From the NCBI RefSeq assembly GCF_010614805.1, contig NZ_JAAFZC010000001.1, positions 970,001 through 1,034,000 of the forward strand: 64,000 nt of DNA. Direction: 5' to 3'. Source of the stretch: Pseudooceanicola aestuarii (GTDB lineage: Bacteria > Pseudomonadota > Alphaproteobacteria > Rhodobacterales > Rhodobacteraceae). The notes under the pieces were generated by a model. It had not been told where the DNA came from. It searched no databases and saw only the letters and a list, made by a program, of their open reading frames with translations. Numbering within the stretch: the first letter of the stretch is position 1; each line of letters begins with the position of its first letter. Shown one piece after another: positions 37,316-46,009 of this stretch. Both the position numbers and the translations under genes were made by a program.

Positions 37316-38656
37316 TTACTCGGCCGGTTTGACAGCGGTCTTGGTGCCGCCGGTCGCCGAGTAATGATTGTTGAAGTCCTCTTCGATGGTTTCCGGCTGC
37401 GCGAGCGGCTTTTCGATGACGCCCAGCAACGGCAGGATGACCAGGAAGTAGGCGAACCAATAGGTGGCCCCGATCAGCGAGATCGTCGAATACGGCGGCT
37501 CTGCCGGCATGGCCCCGGCCCACATCAGCACGATGAAGTCCAGCGCCAGCAGCGCGAACCACCACTTGAACATCGGGCGATAGCGGCCCGACCGCACGGA
37601 GGAGGTATCGAGCCAGGGCGCCAGCGCCATCACCGCGATCGCGCCGAACATCGCCAGAACGCCGAAGAACTTGGCGTCGACGATGCCGCCGGTGATCCAG
37701 CTGGCGAACATCACCACCCAGACATCGCCGGTAAAGGCGCGCAGGATCGCGTAGAACGGCAGGAAGTACCATTCCGGCACGATATGCGCGGGCGTCGCCA
37801 GGGGGTTTGCTTCGATGTAATTGTCGGGATGGCCCAGGTAGTTGGGCATGAAGCCGACGATGGCGAAGAAGACCACAAGGATGACCGCCAGGGCGAAGAG
37901 ATCCTTGATCACGAAATAGGGCCAGAAGGACACGGTGTCCTTTGCCGCCTCTTCCTTGGACCCGCGGCGCACCTCGACCCCGGTGGGGTTGTTGTTGCCG
38001 GTGGTGTGGAAAGCCCAGATATGCACGATCACCAGGCCCGCGATGACGAAGGGCAGCAGGTAGTGCAGAGAGAAGAAGCGGTTCAGCGTGGCATTGTCCA
38101 CCGCCGGTCCGCCCAGCAGCCAGGTCTGGATCGGCTCCCCGATGAAGGGGATGGCGCCGAACAGGCCGGTGATCACGGTCGCGCCCCAGAAGGACATCTG
38201 ACCCCAGGGCAGAACGTAGCCCATGAAGGCGGTGCCCATCATGGCCAGGTAGATCAGCATCCCGATGATCCAGGTGATCTCGCGCGGGGCCTTGTAGGAC
38301 CCGTAGTAGAGGCCCCGGAACAGGTGCATGTACACGGCGACAAAGAACAGCGACGCGCCGTTCGAATGCAGATAGCGCAGCATGTGGCCGCCGTTCACGT
38401 CGCGCATGATGTGTTCGACGGAGGCAAATGCCAGGTCCACATGCGGCGTGTAATGCATCACCAGGACAATGCCGGTGGCGATCTGAAGCGCCAGGCAGAA
38501 GGTCAGGATGATGCCCCAGATCCACATCCAGTTCAGGTTCTTGGGCGTGGGAATCATGATGGTGTCGTAAAGAAGACCGATCACGGGAAGGCGGGAATTG
38601 ATCCAGCGCTCGCCACGGGTCTTCGGTTCGTAATGGTCGTGCGGAATACCGGCCAT
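37316..38656 (-). CDS. petB: Cytochrome b of the bc1 complex
   Basis: The 446-aa protein carries both b haems and both quinone sites. Recognisable are [17 protein letters not shown] at the N-terminus, the paired histidines in [13 protein letters not shown] and [11 protein letters not shown], and the Qo-site [14 protein letters not shown]. It sits 15 bases after petA and 17 before petC, a typical Rhodobacter-type fbcFBC arrangement. Confidence 0.98.
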   Translation of the reverse strand: MAGIPHDHYEPKTRGERWINSRLPVIGLLYDTIMIPTPKNLNWMWIWGIILTFCLALQIATGIVLVMHYTPHVDLAFASVEHIMRDVNGGHMLRYLHSNGASLFFVAVYMHLFRGLYYGSYKAPREITWIIGMLIYLAMMGTAFMGYVLPWGQMSFWGATVITGLFGAIPFIGEPIQTWLLGGPAVDNATLNRFFSLHYLLPFVIAGLVIVHIWAFHTTGNNNPTGVEVRRGSKEEAAKDTVSFWPYFVIKDLFALAVILVVFFAIVGFMPNYLGHPDNYIEANPLATPAHIVPEWYFLPFYAILRAFTGDVWVVMFASWITGGIVDAKFFGVLAMFGAIAVMALAPWLDTSSVRSGRYRPMFKWWFALLALDFIVLMWAGAMPAEPPYSTISLIGATYWFAYFLVILPLLGVIEKPLAQPETIEEDFNNHYSATGGTKTAVKPAE

Positions 38657-38671
38657 GTGTCCTCTCCTCCG

Positions 38672-39253
38672 TCAGCCCAGAACGATTTCGGTCTCGCCCT
38701 CGAAGCGGGCGACCGGAACGGGCAGGTTTTCAGGAGCCGGGCCTTTGCGGATCCGGCCGGCAGTGTCGTAATGGGAGCCGTGGCAGGGGCAGAACCAGCC
38801 GCCGAAATCGCCGGCCTCGCCCAGGGGAACGCAGCCCAGGTGAGTGCAGACACCCATCATGACCAGCCATTCCTCGGCAGCCTCGCCATCGGCCCCTTCG
38901 GGGGCCAGGGCGCGATTGGCGTCCAGCGCAGGGGCATCACCGTCGATATTGGCGTTGCGCGCCAGCGGGTCGGGCAGCGAAGCGGGGTCCACATCGTTGG
39001 CGGCAGAAACTTCGTCCGGGGTACGGCGGCGGATGAACACCGGCTTGCCCAGCCATTTGACCGTCAGCTGGGTGCCCGGTTCGATCCCGGAAATATCCAC
39101 CCGGATCGAGCTGAGCGCCGCAACATCGGCGGAGGGGTTCATCTGGTTGACGAGCGGCCAGACCGCGGCGCCTGCCGTGACAGTGCCTGCGCCAGCGGTG
39201 GCGTAGAAGAGAAAGTCTCTCCGGGTGCCGCTGTGATCTTCTGCGTGGGACAC
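38672..39253 (-). CDS. petA: Rieske iron-sulfur protein of the bc1 complex
   Basis: The 193-aa protein has a Tat-type N-terminal anchor ([17 protein letters not shown]) and the two Rieske cluster boxes CTHLGCVP and CPCHGSHYD. It accepts electrons at the Qo site and is the first gene of the operon. A RiPP-like or second operon partner is not seen. Its promoter should lie in 39260-39400, where I could not pick a convincing -10 element. Confidence 0.98.
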   Translation of the reverse strand: MSHAEDHSGTRRDFLFYATAGAGTVTAGAAVWPLVNQMNPSADVAALSSIRVDISGIEPGTQLTVKWLGKPVFIRRRTPDEVSAANDVDPASLPDPLARNANIDGDAPALDANRALAPEGADGEAAEEWLVMMGVCTHLGCVPLGEAGDFGGWFCPCHGSHYDTAGRIRKGPAPENLPVPVARFEGETEIVLG

Positions 39254-39407
39254 GAACTTGACTCCATTCCTGGGCCGGTGACGGCCGAATACGGGTTTTC
39301 GGGCCGCGTCATGCTCGCAGCCGTTCCGCCGCGGTGTTTAACCGTGTCTCAAAGACCAGTCCAGCATACAATCGCCTGCACCCGGTGAGGGTGCCGATGT
39401 GTCGCGC

Positions 39408-39436
39408 TTGAGCGATAGGATCCAAGGGGGTATGGA
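39408..39436 (+). promoter_or_regulatory. Promoter of the outer-membrane protein gene
   Basis: TTGAGC (39408-39413) is followed after 17 bases by TATGGA (39431-39436), about 34 bases before the start codon of the beta-barrel gene. Confidence 0.45.
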
Positions 39437-39469
39437 CGGGGGAGACACCTTACAGGAACGGACCCCGCC

Positions 39470-40138
39470 ATGACCCATCGCAGCCCGCTTCGATCAACGG
39501 CACTTGGCCTGATTGCCGGCGCCGCCCTGGCCGCGCCCGCGGCGGCGGAGATCGAACTGAACCTCTATACTGGTTACCAGACCTCGCCGCACAGCCGGAT
39601 CGACGGCACCTATCCCGGTGGCGGCTCTTATTCCGCGCTGATCGGCTGGCAGGGCAAGAGCTTCGAGATGCCCCCCTATTACGGCGCACGGGCCACCTGG
39701 TGGAAGAACGAACGTTGGGGTTTCGGCGTGGAATTCACCCATGCCAAGGTCTACGCGCCCGAGGGCGAGATGAAGGCCGCCGGATTCGACCGGCTGGAAT
39801 TCACCGACGGGCTGAACCTGATCACCCTGAACGCCACGCGCCGCTGGAAGGACCAATGGGGCAGCGTGACGCCCTACCTGGGCGCCGGCGTCGGGATCGC
39901 GGTGCCGCATGTGGACGCCACGCCGACCGGCGGGCCGAAAACCTTCGGCTACCAGATGACCGGCCCCGCCGCCCGGCTGACCGCCGGTGCCAGCTACCAG
40001 ATGACGGAGCGCTGGTCGGTTTTCGGCGAATACCAGTTCACCTGGTCCGACAATTCCGCCGATCTGGACGGCGGTGGCACGCTGGACACGCGGATCCTGA
40101 CCAATTCGGTGAATTTCGGCGTCGGCCTGAAGTTCTGA
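39470..40138 (+). CDS. Outer-membrane beta-barrel protein
   Basis: The 222-aa protein has a signal peptide cleaved near APAAAE and about eight alternating amphipathic strands, ending in the C-terminal phenylalanine (NSVNFGVGLKF) needed for BAM insertion. Its overall pattern (YTGYQTSPHS, YGARATWWKNERWGFGVEF, TPYLGAGVGIAVPHV) resembles small barrels sometimes annotated as lipid A oxidase (LpxQ-like). I regard that activity as possible but unproven. Confidence 0.85.
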   Translation: MTHRSPLRSTALGLIAGAALAAPAAAEIELNLYTGYQTSPHSRIDGTYPGGGSYSALIGWQGKSFEMPPYYGARATWWKNERWGFGVEFTHAKVYAPEGEMKAAGFDRLEFTDGLNLITLNATRRWKDQWGSVTPYLGAGVGIAVPHVDATPTGGPKTFGYQMTGPAARLTAGASYQMTERWSVFGEYQFTWSDNSADLDGGGTLDTRILTNSVNFGVGLKF

Positions 40139-40215
40139 GGCGCCCTCCCCCCGGTGCCGCATGAATGATCATGCGGGGCCGCTACTTGCCGAGCGTCACA
40201 GAGCGGATGACATGG

Positions 40216-40240
40216 AAAAGGGGGCATCGCCCCCTTTTTT
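40216..40240. terminator. Bidirectional terminator between barrel gene and GST gene
   Basis: AAAAGGGGGCATCGCCCCCTTTTTT forms a hairpin with A and T runs on both sides and lies between convergent genes. A second perfect inverted repeat (CCGCATGA-ATGA-TCATGCGG) precedes it at about 40157-40176. Confidence 0.9.
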
Positions 40241-40262
40241 GCGTCAGCTCTGGCGGCGTCGA

Positions 40263-40865
40263 TCAGGCCGGAACGGTGTCCTGCATGGCGGGCCGCTGGC
40301 CGAAGCCTTCGGCCCATTGCGCCAATGCCGGACGATCCGCGCGCCAATTGCGGTCGCCGTGGCGGAAATCGAGATATCCCAATGCACAGGCCAGCGCGAT
40401 CTGCGACGCGTCCAGCGGGCCGTTCAGATGGCTGATCCAGCGATCGCCGATTACGTCCAGGGTGCGGGTGATCCTGTTCCACTGTGCCTCGACCCATTCC
40501 GGGAAAACCTTGTCGTCCGGGCGCAGGCGGTATTCGTAGACCATCAGAACGCCGGCCTCCATGATGCCGTCGGCCAGGGATTCGAGGGTCAGAACCTCCC
40601 ATTGCCGCGCCTGGGGATATAGATCCGCACCGGCCACGGCGTTCAGGTAGCGGGTGATCACACGGCTGTCGTGGATCGCGGGACCGTCCTCCCGCAGCAG
40701 CGCCGGGATCTTGCCCAGCGGGTTGGCCGCAATGGCCTCCGCCGCCGGCGCGGTGGCGCTGGTGGCCACCTGCTGCATCTCCACGCGGTCTTGCAGGCCG
40801 CATTCCAGGATGGTCACCCGAACCTTGCGCACGAAGGGCGAGGCGGGTGAGTGAACGAGTTTCAT
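40263..40865 (-). CDS. Glutathione S-transferase family protein
   Basis: The 200-aa protein has the N-terminal thioredoxin-like fold (MKLVHSPASPFVRKVRV, LGKIPALLREDG with the cis-proline, then HDSRVITRYLN), followed by a helical domain. The substrate is unknown; family members conjugate or reduce small electrophiles with glutathione. Confidence 0.9.
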   Translation of the reverse strand: MKLVHSPASPFVRKVRVTILECGLQDRVEMQQVATSATAPAAEAIAANPLGKIPALLREDGPAIHDSRVITRYLNAVAGADLYPQARQWEVLTLESLADGIMEAGVLMVYEYRLRPDDKVFPEWVEAQWNRITRTLDVIGDRWISHLNGPLDASQIALACALGYLDFRHGDRNWRADRPALAQWAEGFGQRPAMQDTVPA

Positions 40866-41069
40866 GAAGGATCCTCCCTTTTGCGGCGGAGGTTAGAGGC
40901 GGTTTGAAGAAGTGTCCATCGGGCTGGATCGGGCGACGGATGGCGCTGCGCGCCATGCCTCCGGCGGCGGTATTTTGACGCCCGAAGGGGGCGGGATCGG
41001 GGAAAAGGAGACGGGGTCGAGGGGAAGATCACGGACCGGCGCAGGAGGGGCAGGACGTGCGGCAACAGG

Positions 41070-41684
41070 TCAATCGGTAACGGCGCGCATCCAGGCGGCA
41101 AGGGCGGCGGCGCCGGGCAGCAGGGCAGCCTGTTCCAGCCCCTCCGCCGCGCCGCGACGCGCGTCTGCGGGTTTGTTCTGGGCCAGCTTCCAGGTGCCTT
41201 CGACACCCGTGAGCTGCATCCGAAGCGGCTGGATCGCCCGCATCAGGCGGGTCATGATCTCTTCGGGCACCTTGTCTGAGGTCCAGATCGGCTTGGGCAG
41301 CAGGCGGCGTTCGTATTCCTCCGCCAGGCGATCCAGCACGGGGCGCAACCTATCCTGAGGCAACGGGTCCACCCGGCCCGTAAGATGCACGGCCACGTAG
41401 TTCCATGTCGGCACCTGGTCCGCCATCCCGTACCAATCGGGAGAGATGTAGCCATGCGGCCCCTGCACGATCAGCGTGGCGAAGGCAGGCGCGGCGCGCA
41501 TCACCGGGTTGGAGCGCATGAGGTGCAAATCCAGTGTGCCATCGTCGTTGAACACGAACGGCGCCTGCGCCACCAGCGGCGCCGCATCGGGAGCCGGCAC
41601 GGCCAGCGCGCCGAACCCGACATCCCGCGCAAAGGCAAGGTTCCGATCCCGGCTTTCGCGGCGGTAGATCGGGTTCGGGTGCAT
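41070..41684 (-). CDS. PaiB-type FMN-binding protein
   Basis: The 204-aa protein matches the PaiB/FMN-binding negative-regulator family: [10 protein letters not shown] at the start, HLMRSNPVMRA, VQGPHGYISPDWY and TWNYVAVHLTG in order. In Bacillus subtilis PaiB was linked to sporulation and protease gene repression; a role here is unproven. The start overlaps the mtaB stop (ATGA), so it is the third gene of dapF-mtaB-paiB. Confidence 0.88.
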   Translation of the reverse strand: MHPNPIYRRESRDRNLAFARDVGFGALAVPAPDAAPLVAQAPFVFNDDGTLDLHLMRSNPVMRAAPAFATLIVQGPHGYISPDWYGMADQVPTWNYVAVHLTGRVDPLPQDRLRPVLDRLAEEYERRLLPKPIWTSDKVPEEIMTRLMRAIQPLRMQLTGVEGTWKLAQNKPADARRGAAEGLEQAALLPGAAALAAWMRAVTD

Positions 41685-42937
41685 CAGGCCGCCAGCCGCT
41701 GGCCGTCATGGCCGGTGATCCGGGCCGGAACGATGCCGCCGATGGCCTGTTCGGTGGCAAAGGCGACTTCGGTGAATTGTTCGGTCCGGCCGAGGCGGGG
41801 ATTTTCCATCAGCACCTGATGATCGCGCCCCACCTGCCCCGCCAGGTGGCTGGCCACGCGCTGCGCCCCCGCCGCCCGCAGCCGTGCGGCGCGGTCGCGG
41901 ATGGCCGTACCATTGACCTGCGGCATGCGCGCCGCCGGTGTGCCCGGGCGCGGCGAATAGGGGAAGACATGCAGCCAGGTCAGGCCGCATTCCTCCACCA
42001 GCTTCAGCGAATTGGCGAACATCGCCTCGGTCTCCGTGGGGAAACCGGCGATGATGTCCGCACCGAACGTCATGTCGGGGCGCAGGCGCACCGCCTCTTC
42101 GCAGAAGCGGATCGCGTCGTCACGCAGGTGGCGGCGCTTCATCCGTTTCAGGATCATGTCATCCCCGGCCTGAAGCGACAGGTGCAGATGCGGCATCAGG
42201 CGGGGTTCGGTGGCGATGGCCTGCATGAGGTTTTCATCCACCTCGATCGAATCGATCGAGGAGATGCGCAGCCGCCGCAGATCCGGCACCAGTTTGAGGA
42301 TCCGCATCACCAGATCGCCCAGCTTGGGCGTGGCGGGCAGATCGGCGCCCCAGGAGGTGAGATCCACCCCGGTCAGCACAACTTCGGCAAAGCCGCTGTC
42401 CACCAGCCGGCGGATCTGGTCGACCACCACCCCCGCCGGGACCGAGCGGGAATTGCCGCGCCCGTAGGGAATGATGCAGAAGGTGCAGCGATGATCGCAG
42501 CCGTTCTGGATCTGCACATAGGCGCGCGACCGGGTGCCGAAGCCGTCGATCAGGTGACCGGCGGTTTCGGTCACGGACATGATGTCATCGACGATCACAC
42601 GCTCTGTCTCACCGATCAGATCGGGGGTCAGACGATTCCAGACCGCGGGCGACATCTTCTCGGTGTTGCCGATGACCAGGTCGACTTCCTCCATCGCGGC
42701 AAAGGTGTCCGGGTCGGTCTGCGCGGCGCAGCCGGTGACGATCACCCGGGCGCCCGGGTTCTCCCGGCGCAGGCGGCGCACCTCCTGCCGAGCCTTGCGC
42801 ACCGCTTCCTGCGTGACGGCGCAGGTGTTGACGATCACGGCATCCTGCACGCCCGCTTCTTCGGCCAGGCGTTTCATCGCCTCCGTCTCGTAGGCGTTCA
42901 ACCGGCAGCCGAGGGTGGAGAACTTGGGCACGCTCAT
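41684..42937 (-). CDS. mtaB: tRNA t6A37 methylthiotransferase
   Basis: MtaB adds a methylthio group to t6A37 of tRNAs reading ANN codons. The 417-aa protein has the N-terminal UPF0004 domain with cysteines ([22 protein letters not shown]) and the radical-SAM CX3CX2C motif [16 protein letters not shown] chose ATG 42937 because it overlaps the dapF stop (ATGA); the longer open frame lies inside dapF. Confidence 0.94.
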   Translation of the reverse strand: MSVPKFSTLGCRLNAYETEAMKRLAEEAGVQDAVIVNTCAVTQEAVRKARQEVRRLRRENPGARVIVTGCAAQTDPDTFAAMEEVDLVIGNTEKMSPAVWNRLTPDLIGETERVIVDDIMSVTETAGHLIDGFGTRSRAYVQIQNGCDHRCTFCIIPYGRGNSRSVPAGVVVDQIRRLVDSGFAEVVLTGVDLTSWGADLPATPKLGDLVMRILKLVPDLRRLRISSIDSIEVDENLMQAIATEPRLMPHLHLSLQAGDDMILKRMKRRHLRDDAIRFCEEAVRLRPDMTFGADIIAGFPTETEAMFANSLKLVEECGLTWLHVFPYSPRPGTPAARMPQVNGTAIRDRAARLRAAGAQRVASHLAGQVGRDHQVLMENPRLGRTEQFTEVAFATEQAIGGIVPARITGHDGQRLAA

Positions 42938-43788
42938 TCCAGCGACTCCAGGAAACGGGGGGTCAGTTCGGCGGTAAAGACATGGGCGGTGGCCCCGGCC
43001 ATCCAGACACCGTCGTCGCGCCAGTCGAGGTGCAGGATGCCGCCATCGAGCTCCATCGTGACGGCGCGGGGCGTCAGTCCGCGCTGGTGAGCGGCAACGG
43101 CGGTGGCACAGGCACCCGACCCGCAAGCCAGCGTGATGCCGGTGGATCTTTCCCAGACCCGCATCCGGATCGTGCCATCGGCGCGCAGCTGAGCGAATTC
43201 CACATTCGTCGCCTCGGGAAACAGGGGGTCATGTTCGACCGCGCCACCCCATGCGGCGACATCCACCGCCGCCAGATCATCGACGAAAAACACGCAATGC
43301 GGATTGCCCATGCCCACCGCGACAGGATCCCCGTCCAGCGGCAGGTGCAGCAGATCGACCTGGCGCGCCAGGGGGATGGCGGCCCAGTCCAGAACCGGGG
43401 GGCCCATGTTCACCGAGACCACGCCATCCCGCCGCACCGCGTGCAGCTTCCCGCGCGTGGTACGCAAAGACAGCTTGTCGGCGCCCTTCTGGCCCATCAC
43501 ATGGGCCGAGACGCAGCGCGTGGCATTGCCACAGGCCCCCGCGCGCGTGCCGTCGGAATTCCAGAAATCCAGCGTGATGTCCGCGCCATCCGTGCCGTCG
43601 CGAATCTCTGCGAGCTGGTCGAATCCGACGCCGCGATTGCGATCGCCCAGGGCACGCGCCAGCGCAGGCGTGGTCACGGCATCGCCCCCCCGGCTGTCGA
43701 GGACGACGAAATCGTTGCCAAGCCCGTGCATCTTCATGAAGCTCAAGGGCCCGGCGGTCCGGGCGGAATGGGGAGTCAGCTCGCTCAT
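42934..43788 (-). CDS. dapF: Diaminopimelate epimerase
   Basis: DapF converts LL- to meso-diaminopimelate for lysine and peptidoglycan. The two catalytic cysteines are visible in [12 protein letters not shown] and [12 protein letters not shown]. With the ATG at 43788 the protein is 284 aa, a normal size; a start at 43797 is also possible. It is first in an ATGA-coupled operon with mtaB and the PaiB-like gene. Confidence 0.96.
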   Translation of the reverse strand: MSELTPHSARTAGPLSFMKMHGLGNDFVVLDSRGGDAVTTPALARALGDRNRGVGFDQLAEIRDGTDGADITLDFWNSDGTRAGACGNATRCVSAHVMGQKGADKLSLRTTRGKLHAVRRDGVVSVNMGPPVLDWAAIPLARQVDLLHLPLDGDPVAVGMGNPHCVFFVDDLAAVDVAAWGGAVEHDPLFPEATNVEFAQLRADGTIRMRVWERSTGITLACGSGACATAVAAHQRGLTPRAVTMELDGGILHLDWRDDGVWMAGATAHVFTAELTPRFLESLE

Positions 43789-43923
43789 GTCCCGCATATA
43801 AACCCGCACTGACCCTTTGCAAAGCGCCCCCTGACGGCCCAGCCATGTCGCGCGCGCATGGCCGACTTCCGTGTCGTTTCGAGGAAAGCCGCGAAAAACC
43901 CGACGATCCGGAGGATTTTTCGG

Positions 43924-43952
43924 TTGACCTCCCTCGGCCCGCAGCCTAGATC
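43924..43952 (+). promoter_or_regulatory. Promoter of tRNA-Lys
   Basis: TTGACC (43924-43929), a 17-base spacer and TAGATC (43947-43952) lie 12 bases before the mature tRNA 5' end. Confidence 0.6.
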
Positions 43953-43964
43953 GGCGCCTCAAGT

Positions 43965-44040
43965 GGGCCGTTAGCTCAGTTGGTAGAGCAACTGACTTTT
44001 AATCAGTGGGTCGCAGGTTCGAATCCTGCACGGCTCACCA
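43965..44040 (+). tRNA. tRNA-Lys (anticodon TTT)
   Basis: The cloverleaf is complete: acceptor GGGCCGT with ACGGCTC, D stem GCTC/GAGC, anticodon stem ACTGA/TCAGT around CTTTTAA (anticodon TTT), T arm GCAGG-TTCGAAT-CCTGC and encoded CCA. A long hairpin (ACGGGCG...CGCCCGT, 44065-44090) lies 25 bases downstream and may end the transcript. Confidence 0.97.
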
Positions 44041-44064
44041 CTTGGAACCAGAAGATATTGCGAA

Positions 44065-44090
44065 ACGGGCGTCCCATATCGGGCGCCCGT
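44065..44090 (+). terminator. Hairpin after tRNA-Lys
   Basis: ACGGGCG and CGCCCGT pair around an inner CCC/GGG stem, and the flanking CGAAACG/CGTTTCG bases extend the complementarity. There is no U-run, so termination is uncertain. Confidence 0.4.
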
Positions 44091-44162
44091 TCGGCGTTTC
44101 GCGACCTGGCATCGTGGCTGATCGCTGCGGGTGGTCACGGAAATGTGGGATGCGGAATGTTG

Positions 44163-44182
44163 ATAATGAACATTCATTATCC
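44163..44182. promoter_or_regulatory. Perfect palindromic operator upstream of tetR
   Basis: GATAATGA-ACAT-TCATTATC is a perfect inverted repeat with eight-base arms and a four-base spacer, 45 bases upstream of the tetR start. Its AT-rich composition stands out. The size fits a TetR-family homodimer site, so the regulator probably controls its own unit with the SDR gene. Confidence 0.7.
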
Positions 44183-44227
44183 TACCTGCGGGTCAACCGG
44201 GGCAATCCGCCCCAGATGGAGACCCCG

Positions 44228-44797
44228 ATGCCCCGCACGACCAAGGATGCAACCCGACGCAAATTGCGCGACGCCGTGGTAGCGGAGGCGGTGGACAAGG
44301 GCTTTGCCGCCGCTTCCGTCGCCGGCGTGGTGCGGCGGGCACGGGTTTCTGCCGGGACGGTATACGTGCATTTCGACAGCAAGGACGACATGCTGCGCAG
44401 CGTCTACATGGACCTTAAACAGGAATTTCACACCGCCCTGACCGCCGCTGACATGGCCGACAGCGCGGCGATGATCCGGGGGATGTGGATGGGGATGTTC
44501 GAGTTTGTGGCCACCCGGCCGCGCGATTTCCTGTTCCTGGAATACGGTGCCTCCGCTGGGGTGCTGACCGCCGGGGACCAACAGGTGATCGCAGGATATG
44601 CCGCTGAAATCTCTGACCTTTTGCAGCGTGGCGTCGATGACGGGACGCTGGCGCCTCTCGACAGCGGGATGCTGTCCTTGCTGCTGGTGGCGCCGGCGAT
44701 GCAGCTGGCGCGCTCCTCCGTGCTGACCGGGACGGAGGTGACCTGCCAGACCGTGACCACAATGTTCGACCGCGTGTGGCTGTCGATCGCCGCCTGA
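44228..44797 (+). CDS. TetR family transcriptional regulator
   Basis: The 189-aa protein has an N-terminal HTH (KLRDAVVAEAVDKGFAAASV, then RRARVSAGTVYVHFDSKDDM) and a helical ligand domain. I chose ATG 44228 with GGAG seven bases before it. It is followed after 41 bases by the SDR gene, and the pair is probably controlled by the palindromic operator upstream. Confidence 0.9.
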   Translation: MPRTTKDATRRKLRDAVVAEAVDKGFAAASVAGVVRRARVSAGTVYVHFDSKDDMLRSVYMDLKQEFHTALTAADMADSAAMIRGMWMGMFEFVATRPRDFLFLEYGASAGVLTAGDQQVIAGYAAEISDLLQRGVDDGTLAPLDSGMLSLLLVAPAMQLARSSVLTGTEVTCQTVTTMFDRVWLSIAA

Positions 44798-44838
44798 AAT
44801 CTCCACTTCGCTTTACCTTTTCGAAAGGATTCTCCTCC

Positions 44839-45696
44839 ATGACAAAGATCATCCTCGTCACCGGAACTTCCACCGGATTGGGCGTGTCCATCGCAGTTCA
44901 GGCGGCGCAGAACGGGCACGTTGTCTATGCCACGATGCGCAACACCGACCGCCGGTCCACGCTGGACACCGCAGCCCTGGCCGCGGGGGTAACGGTGAAC
45001 GTACTACAGCTGGACGTGCAGGATGCCGCATCGGTGGGCGCGGCCGTCGATCAGATCATCGCCGCGCAGGGGCGGATCGACGTGCTGATCAACAATGCGG
45101 GTATGGGGTTTGCCCGCAGTCTGGAGCAGGCGGAGGAGGAGGATATCCAGCGCATCATGGATATCAACTTCATGGGCGTGGTCCGCTGTACCAAGGCGGT
45201 CCTGCCGCACATGCGCCGCGCGCGCGCGGGGCATGTCATCAACATCTCGTCGGTCGGCGGGTTGGTCGGCCAGCCGTTCAACGAGATCTATTGCGGCGCC
45301 AAGTTCGCAGTCGAAGGGTTCACCGAATCCCTCGCCTGTTACGTGACCCCGCATTTCGACATCCACTTCACTGCGGTGGAGCCGGGGGGAATCGCCTCCG
45401 AATTCGCCAACACCGTATTGAAACAGATCGCGGATACCGGCGGCATGCTGGAGGATGAATACCTGCCGATCCTGCGCAAATACGTCAGCGGATCGCAGCA
45501 ACGCCAGGGCGGTTCCGGCGCCTACCAGACAGCGGAGGAGGTCGCGCAGGTCGTGATCGACGTTCTGTCCTCCGACACGCCACCGATCCGCGTCCGGACC
45601 TCCGACTGGGCTGAGGCCCTGACCGCCCTGAAGACCGCCGCCGATCCCGACGGCCGCAAGATGCAGACCCAGGTGTTTGGTCAGTTCCTCGCCTGA
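44839..45696 (+). CDS. Short-chain dehydrogenase/reductase
   Basis: The 285-aa protein is a classical SDR: cofactor motif TGTSTGLG at the N-terminus, NNAGMG, and the catalytic ISS...YCGAK (Ser, Tyr, Lys). The substrate is unknown. It is the last gene of the ordinary chromosomal part; AT-poorer spacer with imperfect GC hairpins fills 45697-45896 and I see no gene there. Confidence 0.9.
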   Translation: MTKIILVTGTSTGLGVSIAVQAAQNGHVVYATMRNTDRRSTLDTAALAAGVTVNVLQLDVQDAASVGAAVDQIIAAQGRIDVLINNAGMGFARSLEQAEEEDIQRIMDINFMGVVRCTKAVLPHMRRARAGHVINISSVGGLVGQPFNEIYCGAKFAVEGFTESLACYVTPHFDIHFTAVEPGGIASEFANTVLKQIADTGGMLEDEYLPILRKYVSGSQQRQGGSGAYQTAEEVAQVVIDVLSSDTPPIRVRTSDWAEALTALKTAADPDGRKMQTQVFGQFLA

Positions 45697-45896
45697 GCGG
45701 ACGAGGGCAGGGTTCGGACGCGCCGCTGCCCGAGGCGACGCGCCGGGATGGTCTCCGGGCCGGGCCATCGCCCGCCCGGTGGGGGGCTGGTCGGAAATCC
45801 CCCCACCACCGCCCGCTTTCCAACTGAATAGAGTTTTCCGGGAACATCCACCCACTGGAAGGTTGTTGTTCTTCCGAGAACTTCAGGAGAACCCCG

Positions 45897-46009
45897 AAGG
45901 CCTATTCCCGCTTTTTCCTCATGATCGCGACCTCGACCTTGCTGATGCTCGGGCTGATGTATCTGAACACCTACCTCGCCAGTCATGTTTTCTGGTCGGA
46001 AACACGCGC
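45897..46009 (+). pseudogene. Remnant of a DUF305-type membrane protein cut by an IS
   Basis: Translation gives KAYSRFFLMIATSTLLMLGL followed by MYLNTYLASHVFWSETR, which matches the N-terminal transmembrane part of DUF305-type proteins found in metal-resistance islands as I recall them. No start codon is in the expected place (CCG instead of ATG before AAG), and the frame ends at the left edge of the IS3-family element. The remaining part of the gene is not on the other side. Confidence 0.65.

Noticed and set aside
37299-38525. A long frame reading through from petB into petC
   Set aside because: It is the cytochrome c1 frame extended backwards through petB in a wrong frame; the signal peptide and ribosome-binding site fix the true petC start at 37298.
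43965-44040. tRNA-Lys as attachment site of the island
   Set aside because: No copy of the tRNA 3' end was found near either end of the island, and core-like tetR-SDR genes lie between tRNA and island. The 103-bp repeat is a better border candidate.
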